DNA of 64,000 bases from assembly GCA_903871805.1 (NCBI GenBank), contig CAIQIE010000056.1, positions 1-64,000 on the forward strand. Reading direction: 5' to 3'. Positions within the stretch are counted from its first letter, which is position 1. Each line of letters opens with the position of its first letter. The stretch comes from an uncultured Planctomycetaceae bacterium (GTDB lineage Bacteria > Planctomycetota > Planctomycetia > Planctomycetales > Planctomycetaceae). This document shows positions 54,446 through 64,000 of the stretch, piece by piece. A program made the position numbers and the translations under genes. The notes beneath the pieces are model-generated. The model ran no database searches and was not told the DNA's origin. It was given only the letters and a program-made list of their open reading frames with translations.

Positions 54446-57145
54446 ATGAAGCGTTTGAAGTCTTTTTCTGCTGGTGTTGCAATAGCCGCGCTTCAGTTAG
54501 TTGGAAGCCAGGGCATTGCTGAGGACAAGGTCACTTTTGAGGACCACATCAAACCGATTTTCCGGGATCGTTGTTTAACCTGTCACAACACCAACAAGAA
54601 GAGTTCAGACCTTGACCTGTCATCGTATACGACGATGATGCAGGGTGGGGCGTCCGGTGCATCGATCGAGCCTGGTGATTCCGCAGCCAGTTACCTGTTT
54701 GGCCTTGTCGCACACTCCAGCGAACCTTACATGCCTCCGAATGCGGACAAGATTCCGGAAGCGGAGATTGAGTTGCTGCGGAAGTGGATCGAAGGGGGGG
54801 CCCCAGAGACGGCGTCCAGTAAGGTTGTTCTGAAAAAGAAGAACAATGTGGCGATGAGTGCCGTGTCCGCCGGAGCGCGTCCGGAAGGCCCAGCGCCGAT
54901 GCCTGACGTCCTGAATCTTCAGCCTGTGGTCAAGACTACTGCGACCACAGCAGTTTCGGCGATCGCAACGAATCCATGGTCAAAGCTTGTGGCCGTTGCC
55001 GGTCAGAAGCAGGTGGTGCTTTATCATTCTGAAACCATGGAAGCGTTGGGAGTTCTGCCGTTTCCCGAGGGGCGTCCCAGGGTTCTGAAATTCAGCCGAA
55101 ACGGAAGCCTGTTGCTGGCCGGGGGTGGCCGCGGTGCATCGAAAGGCCTTTGCGTGGTCTGGGACGTGCGAACGGGCGAGCGCGTGATGACTGCCGGTGA
55201 CGAACTGGACGAAGTGCTGGCTGCGGACATCAGTGCCGACCAGTCGCTGATCGCACTTGGCGGCCCACAGAAGATTGTTCGTGTCTACAGCACTGCAACT
55301 GGTGAACTGGCCTATGAGTGTAAAAAACACACCGACTGGATTTACTCACTGGAGTTCAGTCCGGATGGAGTGTTGTTGGCGACATCTGACCGCAGCGGTG
55401 GATTGCTGGTCTGGGAAGCCCAGACGGGACGTGAATACCTGACTTTGACGGGCCACACCGGACCTGTGTACTCAGTTTCCTGGCGAATTGACGGGAACGT
55501 GTTGGCGTCTGGCAGTGAAGACACCACGATTCGGCTTTGGGAAATGGAAAACGGCGGCCAGATTAAATCCTGGGGCGCTCATGCCGCGGGCGTCTTTTCG
55601 GTTGAGTATTGCCGGGATGGCAGAATTGTGTCGTCCGGCCGGGACAAAACGGCGAAGCTCTGGGATTCCAATGGTGGAGCGATCCGCAGTTTTGAGGCCT
55701 TCAATGACCTGGCTTTGCAGGCCACACACTGCGACGAAACAGATCGAGTCGTTGCGGGAGACTGGACGGGTGAAATCCGAGTCTGGAACGCCGCAGATGG
55801 AACTCGACTTGGAAACCTGAGCACCAATCCACCGACTCTGGAGGAGCGTTTGGCACAAACTCAGGCCCTGGTCGGCCCTGCAACAGAGAAGCTGGGTGTT
55901 GCAACCGGTGAACGCGACGCGGCCGTTGCTGCCTGGAAATCGCAGCAGGAGAAGGTTGCGACGGTGAACCTGACCTGGCAAACGGCAGACAAAAAGAAAA
56001 CTGATCAGTTGTCCGTCGTAACTGTGGAAGAGCAGAAACTGGCTGCCGAGCAGGTGCGGGAGAAGGATCTGTCGGAGAAGATTGGCGTTCTTCAGAAGGC
56101 CATTCCAGAGCTTAAAGCAGCGGCAACGAAGGCTGCGGAAGCATTGGAACTGACAAAGACTGATGAAGAACTGAAAAAAGTTGTCGAGCAACTGCAGGCA
56201 CAGGTGACGGCCCGCGAAGAGGAGCTGAAGGGGAAAGATGGCGAGTTGTCCATTTCGAAGACGGAAGTGGTCAAGCTTGCGGGGAACGTCGAAACACAGA
56301 AGCAGACTCTGGTAACAGATGAACAGACTCTAGTGGCAGCAAAGGCCGCTCTGGATGCAGAAACGGCAGCACTCGCACCTTACGAGAAGGCTGCTCAGGA
56401 GAAGGAAACAGTTCTGGCCGCAGCACAGAATGAACTCAACCGCACGAACGGACTTGTGGATCGCTGGCAGAATTACATCGCGCTTCGGGATGAGCTGTCG
56501 GCTCTGGAAGCGGCGAGGAAATCGCGTGACAACGCACAGTTAGCGTCTCTGGAAGCTCAGGCCGAACTTGATGAGAAGCAGACTGCAATGGCAACTGCCG
56601 CGAAGACGGCGGAAGAGTCCAGGACTGCGATGACAGCGATGGAAAAGAAGGCGGAGGAAGTCACTGTTGCTATGAATCTCGTGAACGCTCAGATGGTCGC
56701 TCAGCAGGACCTGATGAATCGGACGCAGAACGCAGTGCCATCGATCAGGGCGGCTTTAGAGCAGGCGAGGGGAGCATTGGCTTTGCTGCCTGACAACGCC
56801 GAAATCAAGGCCTCGATCGAGAATCTTGCTGCAGTTGCCGATCGGCAGGAAAAGTCGATACCGGTGATGACAGAGCAGATCGCTGCCATGGGTATACAGA
56901 TTGAGGCATTGAAGGTTGAAATTGAAACAGCGAAAAAAGCCGCGGCAGAATCCATGGTAGCTTTGGCGGCATCGGAAGAGAAAGTGCAGGCCCTTGCAGC
57001 AGAAATGGCTCCGGTGGAAGGTCGCCTGAAAGAGATGCAGGGACAGTTGGCGACAGCTGAGCAGGCCGTTCAGGCAGCCAGCGGCGTCGTGGAATCGCGT
57101 CGGCAAACGTTGCGACCACTGCTGCAGCTGACATCTGTGAAATAA
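54446..57145 (+). CDS. Secreted cytochrome-c-domain / WD40 / long coiled-coil protein
   Basis: This 899-residue protein has a signal peptide (about 1-25). A cytochrome domain follows with haem motif CLTCH at 43-47 in IFRDRCLTCHNTNKKSSDLD and a distal YMPPNADKIPEAEIELLRKW. A WD40 propeller (about 165-455) has GPVYSVSWRIDGNVLASGSE and similar repeats. Then comes a coiled coil of about 430 residues, rich in Ala, Glu, Gln and Lys, without proline breaks. The coiled coil could bridge a long distance or hold a complex in the periplasm. It is the last gene of the DUF1501 cluster and shares its first two domains with the protein at 32070-33488. Confidence 0.92.
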   Translation: MKRLKSFSAGVAIAALQLVGSQGIAEDKVTFEDHIKPIFRDRCLTCHNTNKKSSDLDLSSYTTMMQGGASGASIEPGDSAASYLFGLVAHSSEPYMPPNADKIPEAEIELLRKWIEGGAPETASSKVVLKKKNNVAMSAVSAGARPEGPAPMPDVLNLQPVVKTTATTAVSAIATNPWSKLVAVAGQKQVVLYHSETMEALGVLPFPEGRPRVLKFSRNGSLLLAGGGRGASKGLCVVWDVRTGERVMTAGDELDEVLAADISADQSLIALGGPQKIVRVYSTATGELAYECKKHTDWIYSLEFSPDGVLLATSDRSGGLLVWEAQTGREYLTLTGHTGPVYSVSWRIDGNVLASGSEDTTIRLWEMENGGQIKSWGAHAAGVFSVEYCRDGRIVSSGRDKTAKLWDSNGGAIRSFEAFNDLALQATHCDETDRVVAGDWTGEIRVWNAADGTRLGNLSTNPPTLEERLAQTQALVGPATEKLGVATGERDAAVAAWKSQQEKVATVNLTWQTADKKKTDQLSVVTVEEQKLAAEQVREKDLSEKIGVLQKAIPELKAAATKAAEALELTKTDEELKKVVEQLQAQVTAREEELKGKDGELSISKTEVVKLAGNVETQKQTLVTDEQTLVAAKAALDAETAALAPYEKAAQEKETVLAAAQNELNRTNGLVDRWQNYIALRDELSALEAARKSRDNAQLASLEAQAELDEKQTAMATAAKTAEESRTAMTAMEKKAEEVTVAMNLVNAQMVAQQDLMNRTQNAVPSIRAALEQARGALALLPDNAEIKASIENLAAVADRQEKSIPVMTEQIAAMGIQIEALKVEIETAKKAAAESMVALAASEEKVQALAAEMAPVEGRLKEMQGQLATAEQAVQAASGVVESRRQTLRPLLQLTSVK

Positions 57146-57177
57146 TGATCCCTGAAATGTCGGTGATCGCAGAATAG

Positions 57178-57211
57178 AAAAAATGCTCGCGGAAACGCGA
57201 GCATTTTTTTT
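57178..57211. terminator. Strong bidirectional rho-independent terminator
   Basis: The 14-base arms aaaaaatgctcgcg and cgcgagcatttttt pair perfectly around a GAAA tetraloop, giving an A-run before and a T-run of eight after. It ends the DUF1501 cluster and would also stop transcripts from the dipeptidase gene on the other strand. Confidence 0.95.
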
Positions 57212-57381
57212 GTCGTTGTTAGTTCCGCATTTGTAACAGCCAGTCTCCGGATTCCTTCGCTGGATCCTTTCAAGGACTGTGCGAACGGATTTCGATCGCT
57301 GATGAGGTCCGCTGCGGGACGGCGTCAGGGGCGAAAGCCGATGACGCCGGTAACCTGAACAGTGACTGCAGTAACTGGGAC

Positions 57382-58443
57382 CTAGTCCGGCAGAACTTCT
57401 GAGAAAAAACGGATCCAGTTTCCGTGCATGATTCCAGTGATATCGGCGGTTGAGTAGCCACGACGTTCCAGCAGTTCCGCAATCTTCTGCAGGTCCCGGA
57501 ACCGATCGAAGTCGGAAGGAGTCTGCTCAACTCCGTATCCGCCATCAAGATCACTTCCGATACCGACATTGCGGGCATTTCCGGCAAGCTGGCAGATGAT
57601 ATCGATATTTTCGACAGCTCGTTCCATGGTAACGAGTCGTTCGCTGACGCGGCGGACATATCCGGGTTGCAGCATAATGATGTCAAATGCGATGCCAATG
57701 ACACCATCTCGTTCGATGACAGCCTGGTACTGCTCATCTGAGAATTGTCGTTGCCATGGGGCCAGTCGACGGGAGTTCTGATGGCTGGCATGGATCCGCC
57801 CGCCAAAGTATTCCAGAACCTGCCAGAAGGCCACATCGGAAAGATGTGTGACATCAACGGTCATGCCAAGTTCTTCGATGCGTTTGAGCAGGGGAATGGC
57901 ATCGACGGCCAGACCCACTTCGCAGGAGGTCCCTCCGCCGTAGCGATTTGAACCGTAATGAGTGAGTCCAATGGCTCGCAGACCATGTTCGTGGAATTCG
58001 TCGATCGTATCGGGAACGAGGATCGGGTCAGCCCCCTCCATGGTTTGAATAAATCCCAGTGGCGCCTGTCCGGGGCGATGTTGCCAGTCGTTCAGATGGG
58101 CCTTCAGGTCATGTTTGGTACGAATGCCGCGCAGGTAGCCGGCTCTTTCCATGGCGCGGTGCCATGCGAGGTGAGCGTGTGCCATGGCGTAGCAGGTCTG
58201 TGGGGAAGTCCAGCCGAACGAATGGCTGATTTCCTTTTCCTGTCGGGCCAGCAGAGTGGAGAGGCAGACACCAAGTTCTGCGGCTCGCATTTCCGGAAAG
58301 CTGAGTGTCGCTCCGGTTCGTCCAGGGTCAGTCATGCCAAGGGCACGTTCCTGGGCCCTGAGATCATCGACCGAGCATCGCATGTCGCGATTCCAGTCAA
58401 CACCATTCAGAGCCAGGTCGAGATGTCCATCAAACAGCAGCAC
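57382..58443 (-). CDS. Membrane-dipeptidase-family (M19) zinc peptidase
   Basis: This 353-residue protein of peptidase family M19 cleaves dipeptides or related amide bonds. Zinc-binding motifs are DGHLDLA (His7, Asp9), FIQTMEGADPI with the bridging glutamate, DVTHLSD and IHASHQNSRRL, with the late GIGSDLDGG supplying the final aspartate. No signal peptide is present, so it is probably cytosolic. The GTG at 58443 lies behind GGAGAATTCCC. It stands alone; relatives include renal dipeptidase, and some act on D-amino-acid or nucleotide-linked substrates. Confidence 0.93.
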   Translation of the reverse strand: MLLFDGHLDLALNGVDWNRDMRCSVDDLRAQERALGMTDPGRTGATLSFPEMRAAELGVCLSTLLARQEKEISHSFGWTSPQTCYAMAHAHLAWHRAMERAGYLRGIRTKHDLKAHLNDWQHRPGQAPLGFIQTMEGADPILVPDTIDEFHEHGLRAIGLTHYGSNRYGGGTSCEVGLAVDAIPLLKRIEELGMTVDVTHLSDVAFWQVLEYFGGRIHASHQNSRRLAPWQRQFSDEQYQAVIERDGVIGIAFDIIMLQPGYVRRVSERLVTMERAVENIDIICQLAGNARNVGIGSDLDGGYGVEQTPSDFDRFRDLQKIAELLERRGYSTADITGIMHGNWIRFFSEVLPD

Positions 58444-58921
58444 GGGAATTCTCCGGGAAAGAGTAAAGAGGCAGTTTGGTTGGCGGATTCTGGCGAAGTT
58501 TTCGAGGATGCTTTAAACATTCGAAAAAGACTCAGATGAATTGCGGGACGCGGTCCACCGTGATTTGTCCGCAGAAGAACCCTCGGTTCTCCGAACGGAG
58601 CGAGTTTCACAGAAATGCCATCGGAGCAGTGTCTTCAAAATTTTAATCAGGTTCGATAAGGATTCCCTGCGGATTCCGATGCACGGACTACCTGCGGATG
58701 GTAGCAGGGATGCTGCGGCAAATACTACCTTTTCTGCAGCAGACGCGGCGTTGTGTCGAGGAAAGCAGTGCGTCTGAGCAATACGAGGTACGAGTAAAAG
58801 AATTCAGGGCCGCAGGACGACGCGGTCGGAGGTTATTATGAGGGACTTTGGCAGAGGCGCTGAGATCAGAAGGCACGTCCGGTAAGTGACGTACATGTTT
58901 TTCTTCGATGGGGTTCACCAG
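58444..58921. other. Divergent intergenic region
   Basis: About 480 bases lie between the starts of the dipeptidase and ATP-grasp genes. I see no gene or RNA. Confidence 0.4.
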
Positions 58922-60181
58922 ATGCCACTAATTCATATTCCCAATCCATTATTTGAAACTGAGCTTGAAGGGACTCGGGGAAAGCTTTTACCAGGCGTGC
59001 AGGAATTGGTAGAGGAACTGGGGTTATTATCCGGGCTTGTGGCATCTGAGGGAGACCTGATTGTGCTGGAGCGAGGTATTCAGCACACTGACCTGCCGAG
59101 GGCTCTGCAAACGGGAGAGTACCTCACTTTGCCGCTGTTGCGAGAGCGGTTGAATGGATTGCCGGCCGAGGATCGACAGCGGTGGCAGGTCCTTCCGTGG
59201 GGCTGGTCTGCATCGGCAGCAGAGCTTGTGAAGTCGCTGGGGCTCAGCCAGTCGGTACCGGATCCGGAATCAGTGCGTTACGTGAATACGCGGCGATTTG
59301 CAGCTGTCAGTGATGTCACCATTTCCGCTGAGGGACGGATTCTGGACGAGCAGTTTGGCTGGCTGTGTCGGACTTTCGACGAGGTAATCGATGCGTTTGA
59401 ACGCTGTCTGGAGCGAGGCAATCAGCAATGGGTAATCAAGGCGGATATCAGCCATGCAGCACGCAATCGAATTCTCGGTACGGGTCAGCAACTTTCGGAA
59501 TCGCACAAACGCTGGCTGGAGCGTCGTCTGTCCGGTGGTCAATGTGTTTATGTGGAGCCATGGGTAGAGAGGATTGCCGAGTGTGGCCTGCAATGGACAA
59601 TTGGTGGCGATCCGGAAAAAGCGGGTTTGGAGGGGATCGAGTTTGGTGGTGGATGTGAGATGCTGACGGAGCGTGGCGGCGAGTATCGCGGCAGCGTGAT
59701 TTGCCAGGAACCGTATTCCTGTGCCTGGTGGTTCGGGGCAATCGCTCACGGACAGCGAATTGCGGAACGGGCAGCGGAAACCGGTTTTCGGGGAGCGATG
59801 GGAATTGACTGTATGTTGTTGCGTCGGGCCGATCGGCTGGAATTGCGGGTCGCGCATGACATTAACGGTCGTCAGACGATGGGACGTCTGGCACTTTCGC
59901 TGAAAAAGCATCTGCGTCCTGGTGAAATGGGGATTTGGTCTCATTTACCTGCAGAAACTGAAAAAAATGGAGCGGAAGCATTTCGCAAAACCGCCGAATT
60001 CGGCGTAAAGGTTCTTGACACAAGTCCACTACGACCATTCGGGCGGGCGGCACGCTTGCGGACCTGCCTTGTAATCTCCGAAGATCCGGAGAATCATGCA
60101 CGGGCGATCAGGCATTTAACGGGGCAGTCATTACCAGTTGGTGCTGACAAGGCCTGGCAAAACATTGTGACGGACAGGTGA
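58922..60181 (+). CDS. ATP-grasp-fold protein, substrate unknown
   Basis: This 419-residue soluble protein shows ATP-grasp features in its second half. There is an ATP-binding lysine segment, [14 protein letters not shown], then [20 protein letters not shown]. The catalytic strand block [20 protein letters not shown] is followed by [20 protein letters not shown], whose Asn-Arg pair fits the magnesium and phosphate site of the fold. The N-terminal half, with [15 protein letters not shown], has no family I can name. It overlaps by four bases (GTGA) the frame of the glycosyltransferase that follows, so the two are likely one transcript. A start at 58886 (GTG) or 58895 (ATG) is also open. Confidence 0.75.
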   Translation: MPLIHIPNPLFETELEGTRGKLLPGVQELVEELGLLSGLVASEGDLIVLERGIQHTDLPRALQTGEYLTLPLLRERLNGLPAEDRQRWQVLPWGWSASAAELVKSLGLSQSVPDPESVRYVNTRRFAAVSDVTISAEGRILDEQFGWLCRTFDEVIDAFERCLERGNQQWVIKADISHAARNRILGTGQQLSESHKRWLERRLSGGQCVYVEPWVERIAECGLQWTIGGDPEKAGLEGIEFGGGCEMLTERGGEYRGSVICQEPYSCAWWFGAIAHGQRIAERAAETGFRGAMGIDCMLLRRADRLELRVAHDINGRQTMGRLALSLKKHLRPGEMGIWSHLPAETEKNGAEAFRKTAEFGVKVLDTSPLRPFGRAARLRTCLVISEDPENHARAIRHLTGQSLPVGADKAWQNIVTDR

Positions 60182-60243
60182 CAGATCAAAGCCCCTGGAA
60201 GCAGTGGTCTTTCGGGGTGAGAAGGAAGGCTGGAGGGAGTCGA

Positions 60244-61083
60244 ATGACAACAACGCCGCAGAAAAGAACGGAATCACTGAGGCCCTGGTCGCCCGAGTGG
60301 TACGCAGTGCAGGCAGAATCGCTGGGAGAGTCTGCCTGTCGCGCCCTGGGATTTTATGTCATTCCTTCCGACCTGCGTCTTTCGGTCGTCATTCCTGTGT
60401 ACAACGAAGAGAAGACGCTGCGGGTGCTGGTGGACCGGGTGCGTGCAGTTCCTGTTCGAAAAGAATTAATTCTGATTGATGACTGCAGTCGTGACAGAAC
60501 TCGAGATGTCCTGAAGGCGCTGGAACAGGAAGGTGGTCAGGACGACTTCAATCAGATTCGCATTTTCTTCCACGAGGAGAATCAGGGGAAGGGAGCGGCG
60601 TTGAAGACGGGGTTCGCCAAAGTTGAGGGAGATATCGTCATCATCCAGGATGCAGATCTGGAGTATGACCCGGCGGAGTATCCGCGATTGTTGCAGCCCA
60701 TCATAGAAAACAAAGCCGACGTGGTGTTTGGCAGTCGGTTTCTCGGGGATCAGGCTCATCGCGTGCTCTATTACTGGCACTACCTTGGAAATCGTTTTCT
60801 GACCACACTTTCGAACTGCTTCACAAATCTGAATCTGAGTGACATGGAGACGTGCTACAAAGTCTTTCGGCGCAGTGTGATTGACGAGATCGGCCCCAGG
60901 CTGCAGCAGAAGCGATTTGGGTTTGAGCCGGAGATTACGGCGCGTGTTGCCAGACGGAGACTGCGTGTTTACGAGACATCCGTTAGTTATTCCGGGCGGA
61001 CCTACGCGGAGGGGAAGAAGATCGGCTGGAAAGACGGATTTCAGGCACTCTGGTGTATTGTTCGCTTTGGCCTGATGGATTAG
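60244..61083 (+). CDS. Family 2 glycosyltransferase, dolichyl-phosphate-mannose-synthase-like
   Basis: This 279-residue protein has [36 protein letters not shown] and [20 protein letters not shown]. The metal-binding DxD is in QDADLEYDP, and the acceptor block includes [12 protein letters not shown]. It should transfer a sugar from a nucleotide donor, probably to a lipid carrier, at the membrane face. No transmembrane helix is present. The ATG at 60244 was chosen for its strong GGAGGG site. A GTG at 60178, overlapping the ATP-grasp stop, also opens the frame and would couple translation. Confidence 0.92.
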   Translation: MTTTPQKRTESLRPWSPEWYAVQAESLGESACRALGFYVIPSDLRLSVVIPVYNEEKTLRVLVDRVRAVPVRKELILIDDCSRDRTRDVLKALEQEGGQDDFNQIRIFFHEENQGKGAALKTGFAKVEGDIVIIQDADLEYDPAEYPRLLQPIIENKADVVFGSRFLGDQAHRVLYYWHYLGNRFLTTLSNCFTNLNLSDMETCYKVFRRSVIDEIGPRLQQKRFGFEPEITARVARRRLRVYETSVSYSGRTYAEGKKIGWKDGFQALWCIVRFGLMD

Positions 61084-61225
61084 CAGAAGCAAACCTGCGG
61101 AATGTTCGGGGGGACCTGTTTCCGGAGAACGGATCACTGCATCCGTGTTGGGCATTGGAAGGACCTGAAATGAGTGTCGTTTCAGGGAACCGGACCCGTG
61201 GCTACCTGCAGTAGGGGAAAAATCC

Positions 61226-62512
61226 ATGAATGAAAACTCTGCGAAGGCCGGTTTGGAAAAAAAACGGCGTCCGAAAAGTGGACGGCGACGGTTTCCAATC
61301 TGGCTCGCTGCGGTACTTCTTCTGGCGGGTAGTCTCTGGGGAATTCCGTGGTGGAACGAGCGTCCGTTGCGGCAGGCGGAGTCGCTCCTGAACAACAACA
61401 ATCCGGAAGCGGCGATTAAGGTCGTTGATGCCTTTCTGAAAACGGATTCCGCCAACAGTCGTGCTGTCGCCCTGAAGGCTCGAGCGCTGGTTGGGCTTGG
61501 TCAGGCAGCCGAGGCTCTCAGACTAATTGAACGCGTTGGTGCAGCCAGTGTCGAAGAAATGCGGGCTTATGCAGATGCCTCACTGATCCTGCAGAAATGG
61601 AGCCAGGCACTTCCGGTACTTGAGTATCTCAATCAACAGACACCTGGTGATTCTGATCTGCTGCACGAACTGAGTGCCTGTCGTGCAAAGCTGGGGCTGT
61701 ATGAGAAGGCTGTGGCGGCAGCAGAGGAATTTGCGGTGTTGGACGGCAATGCGGCCCGTGGCTACATGTTGATCGGGATGCTGGAACGTGATCGCGGCAA
61801 CAATCAGAAATGCTGTGATGCGTGGAAGCGGGTGCTTGCCGAACGCCCCGATGCAGACGGGCTGCAGGTACCTCCGGAGGAGTTTTTTCTGGAGTATGGT
61901 AAGGCCATGATGCTGTCTGGCCTGACCGTGGACGCTGCGCCGATGCTGCTGAAAAGTATCGCCATCAAGCCACAGGCTGACGCTTACAGTTTCCTCGGAA
62001 AATCACTCAGTCAGCAGGGAAAGCGTACTGAGGCGGAGCAGGCATGGACCAAAGCGCTGCTGCTCAGCGGCAGCATCCGATTGGCCAGAGAAGGACTGGC
62101 AGAGCTGGCCATGCAGAAACGTGAATTTGCTCAGGCGGCCGACTGGCTGAAGCCTCTGGAGGACCAGGCGGATCTGAAAAGCACCACTGGATTTCTGCTG
62201 CAGCGAATTGCCACTCTGCTGAACGACACGGAAAAGGCACAATACTGGAAGGAACGCACGGAACAACTACGGCGTCAGGAAGAAGTTCGAGTGAACATGG
62301 AACAGGTAATTTTCAACAGTCCGGATTCACTGTGGGCCAGGGTCTTTCAGGCATACCACCTGGCAGAGCAGAAAAACTCTGACCAGGCAAAAACGGTATT
62401 GTTTCCGTTTGTGAAGGAAGACGCCCACCCATTTATTCTGTCGCTGTGGATGTCTCTGCAAAACGGTACGGCACTACCGAGTCTGGAACAGGTACCTCTG
62501 GAATCCTTCTGA
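61226..62512 (+). CDS. Membrane-anchored TPR protein
   Basis: This 428-residue protein has a basic cytoplasmic start (KKRRPKSGRRRFP), one transmembrane helix (about 25-42, IWLAAVLLLAGSLWG) and TPR helices up to about residue 400. Examples are AESLLNNNNPEAAIKVVDAF and AYSFLGKSLSQQGKRTEAEQ. It is probably a periplasmic scaffold. It lies 142 bases after the glycosyltransferase on the same strand and may belong with it. The ATG at 61226 follows AGGGGAAAAA. It is convergent with the coiled-coil gene 39 bases away. Confidence 0.85.
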   Translation: MNENSAKAGLEKKRRPKSGRRRFPIWLAAVLLLAGSLWGIPWWNERPLRQAESLLNNNNPEAAIKVVDAFLKTDSANSRAVALKARALVGLGQAAEALRLIERVGAASVEEMRAYADASLILQKWSQALPVLEYLNQQTPGDSDLLHELSACRAKLGLYEKAVAAAEEFAVLDGNAARGYMLIGMLERDRGNNQKCCDAWKRVLAERPDADGLQVPPEEFFLEYGKAMMLSGLTVDAAPMLLKSIAIKPQADAYSFLGKSLSQQGKRTEAEQAWTKALLLSGSIRLAREGLAELAMQKREFAQAADWLKPLEDQADLKSTTGFLLQRIATLLNDTEKAQYWKERTEQLRRQEEVRVNMEQVIFNSPDSLWARVFQAYHLAEQKNSDQAKTVLFPFVKEDAHPFILSLWMSLQNGTALPSLEQVPLESF

Positions 62513-62551
62513 CGGATTTTTGACATTTCATATGGCACAGATCGCTATCGG

Positions 62552-63988
62552 TTATCGATTTTCCACGGCATTGAAGAAGGCATCCACACCATCCCGAAAT
62601 TCCGCGGGGATCTGATCTGTGGCAGTGCCTGTGGCCTGCTGGATATCGCGTTTTTCGATGCTGGCGTTGGGATCTGCCGTTGGTCCATACAATTCCAGGG
62701 CCACCTGATTTGTGCTTCCCGATCCACCACCGCCTGGAGTTGACCCACCACCTCCGCCGCCGCTTTTGGGATTGGCACGGCGTGACTGCAGCAGCAGTTC
62801 AATGGCTTCCGTCTCAGCGGCGATCACTGGTGCATTCGTCGCGGGGGATTTGAGCAAAGTCCAGGCATCGCCCATCGCATTTGCTGCGGCTTCAACCACC
62901 TGAATCTCGCGGGCAAATTTCTGCGCCCCCAGTGGCAGAGCTTCGATATCAATCACTACGTTTACACAACGCTCGTACAGACTCTGCTGCGAACTGGCCA
63001 GTTTGCCGGCTCTCGCCGCATACACCTCTGATGTCAGGCTGGACCGGACTTTCTCGGCCGCGCGGGTTTCTTCTCGAAGGTCCATTTCACCCTCCAGAAT
63101 TCTCATCACTTCCAGCACGATGGATGGAGGCAGGCTGTCACTGTTTCCGCCTTTGCATTGTCCACATTTTGAAGCCGAAACCATTTCTTCGGCCCAACGG
63201 TCCAGTGTATCTGCCCAGTATTCCGCAGACGAAATGGATTCTCCGGAACGATTTGTCCGCACGGTGTCTCCGAGGGTGCTGATTTTTGAGACCACATCGG
63301 ATTCTTCCATTTCCTTGAGAATCCGTCCAAACTTCTGCTCGGCCCGGCGATCAAAATACGCCTGCAGGTCGTCCTGGATCACGCGTAATTTTTCACTCTG
63401 GGCACTCTCCCGCGAAGCCAGTTGTTCTGTCAGACGCGACACGGTTTCCGTTGTTTTCCCACCGTTCAGCCCAAATCCATCGAACAGCGTGCGGTTCAGC
63501 CCTTCAGCAACCTGCAATTGTTCCCGAGATGCAGATTTCAGACGTTTGACAAACGTACTATCTTCCAGATCATCCATGATTTTCTGAAGTTCGTCGCGGA
63601 CCTTCTGAAAATCCGCAAGCAGGCGTGATTGTTCATCCACAGCCTCGGACAGCTTCTGTTCTGCCGGGCTTTGTGACGGTGCCTGTGGCGGCTGAGCTGG
63701 ACCTCCCTGAAGCACGGTCGAGGGCAGTCCGAACTTTGCGGCGCCGGGTTTGGCGGCTGCGGCCCCGGCTTTTTGATCCTGCGGGGCCGGTTCATTGAAA
63801 CCGGATTCGACATCGGCAATGCTGGGAACGGCCGGGGCCGGCTTTGCGGCATTGGCAGGCGTACCCGGGGCGCCCGTCTGATTGCCCCTGTTGTTGCCCG
63901 CCTGCGGCCCGGTTTTTGAGGAATTTGCTGCTGCAGGTTTACCTGAAGCACGTGCTCCCTGCGTGAGCAGATCTGACACCGACGGCAT
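62552..63988 (-). CDS. Coiled-coil protein with low-complexity ends, possibly cut at the right edge
   Basis: At least 478 residues are visible. The N-terminus (about 1-110) is Ala/Pro/Gly-rich and contains two similar short motifs, MPSVSDLLTQG at the start and VPSIADVESGFN at about 53-64. Residues about 110-240 form a Glu/Gln/Leu-rich coiled coil. A cysteine pair, KCGQCKGG, lies near 275, and residues about 425-445 are a Gly/Ser linker. No family is recognised. The frame stays open upstream of the first Met to the window edge (four more codons, AKNR), so the true start may lie outside. No signal peptide or membrane helix is seen. Confidence 0.7.
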   Translation of the reverse strand: MPSVSDLLTQGARASGKPAAANSSKTGPQAGNNRGNQTGAPGTPANAAKPAPAVPSIADVESGFNEPAPQDQKAGAAAAKPGAAKFGLPSTVLQGGPAQPPQAPSQSPAEQKLSEAVDEQSRLLADFQKVRDELQKIMDDLEDSTFVKRLKSASREQLQVAEGLNRTLFDGFGLNGGKTTETVSRLTEQLASRESAQSEKLRVIQDDLQAYFDRRAEQKFGRILKEMEESDVVSKISTLGDTVRTNRSGESISSAEYWADTLDRWAEEMVSASKCGQCKGGNSDSLPPSIVLEVMRILEGEMDLREETRAAEKVRSSLTSEVYAARAGKLASSQQSLYERCVNVVIDIEALPLGAQKFAREIQVVEAAANAMGDAWTLLKSPATNAPVIAAETEAIELLLQSRRANPKSGGGGGGSTPGGGGSGSTNQVALELYGPTADPNASIEKRDIQQATGTATDQIPAEFRDGVDAFFNAVENR

Positions 63989-64000
63989 TCGATTCTTTGC

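Overview
The window looks like a chromosomal segment of a planctomycete (phylum Planctomycetota, probably order Planctomycetales). The evidence is the gene content. There is a LEPR-XLL type surface-protein N-terminus, a DUF1559 prepilin-like protein, a DUF1501 / PPC-domain / DUF1549-DUF1553 / c-type cytochrome-WD40 cluster, several secreted proteins with CxxCH haem motifs, a sulfatase, a ThuA-like protein and a Trx7/PDZ protein. Genes are loosely packed, with many 300-1700 base gaps, short runs of co-directional genes and frequent GTG starts. No rRNA, tRNA or CRISPR array was recognised by eye.

Layout. Positions 1-5374 are sparse: the cut-off start of a LEPR-XLL protein, a decayed TPR gene, one DUF1559 gene and two palindromic repeat elements. 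Positions 5375-14233 hold the most unusual part. A FHA-domain class III nucleotide cyclase converges on a 1081-residue protein that joins two cyclic-nucleotide-binding domains, a BFD-type [2Fe-2S] domain, an FAD/NAD(P)H reductase and a complete nitric oxide synthase oxygenase domain. Upstream on the same strand lie a PQQ-type beta-propeller protein and a thioredoxin/PDZ protein. Positions 14545-25504 hold an FAD oxidoreductase, a compact ExbB/ExbD-like membrane operon, an amidohydrolase, a condensation-domain-like acyltransferase, a 148-base tandem repeat and a sulfatase. Positions 25657-29060 hold a transglutaminase and a circularly permuted ATP-grasp/alpha-E fusion in one operon. Positions 29742-46429 carry a hotdog dehydratase, a ThuA protein, a cytochrome/WD40 protein, a CPBP protease, a three-part LplT-PlsC-acyl-CoA/ACP synthetase fusion, a large PVC-type cytochrome, a ClC transporter, a small zinc-finger-like protein, a double GNAT and uracil-DNA glycosylase.

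Positions 47264-57145 are the planctomycete DUF1501 / PPC / DUF1549-1553 / cytochrome-WD40 gene set, closed by a strong terminator. Positions 57382-64000 hold an M19 dipeptidase, an ATP-grasp protein translationally close to a family 2 glycosyltransferase, a membrane-anchored TPR protein and a coiled-coil protein that reaches the right edge.

The strongest candidate for a little-described system is the cyclase plus cyclic-nucleotide-binding, self-sufficient nitric oxide synthase. Its parts suggest NO synthesis controlled by a cyclic nucleotide. The domain assignments are read from the sequence and are secure for the NOS core; the functional link to the cyclase is inference from proximity.
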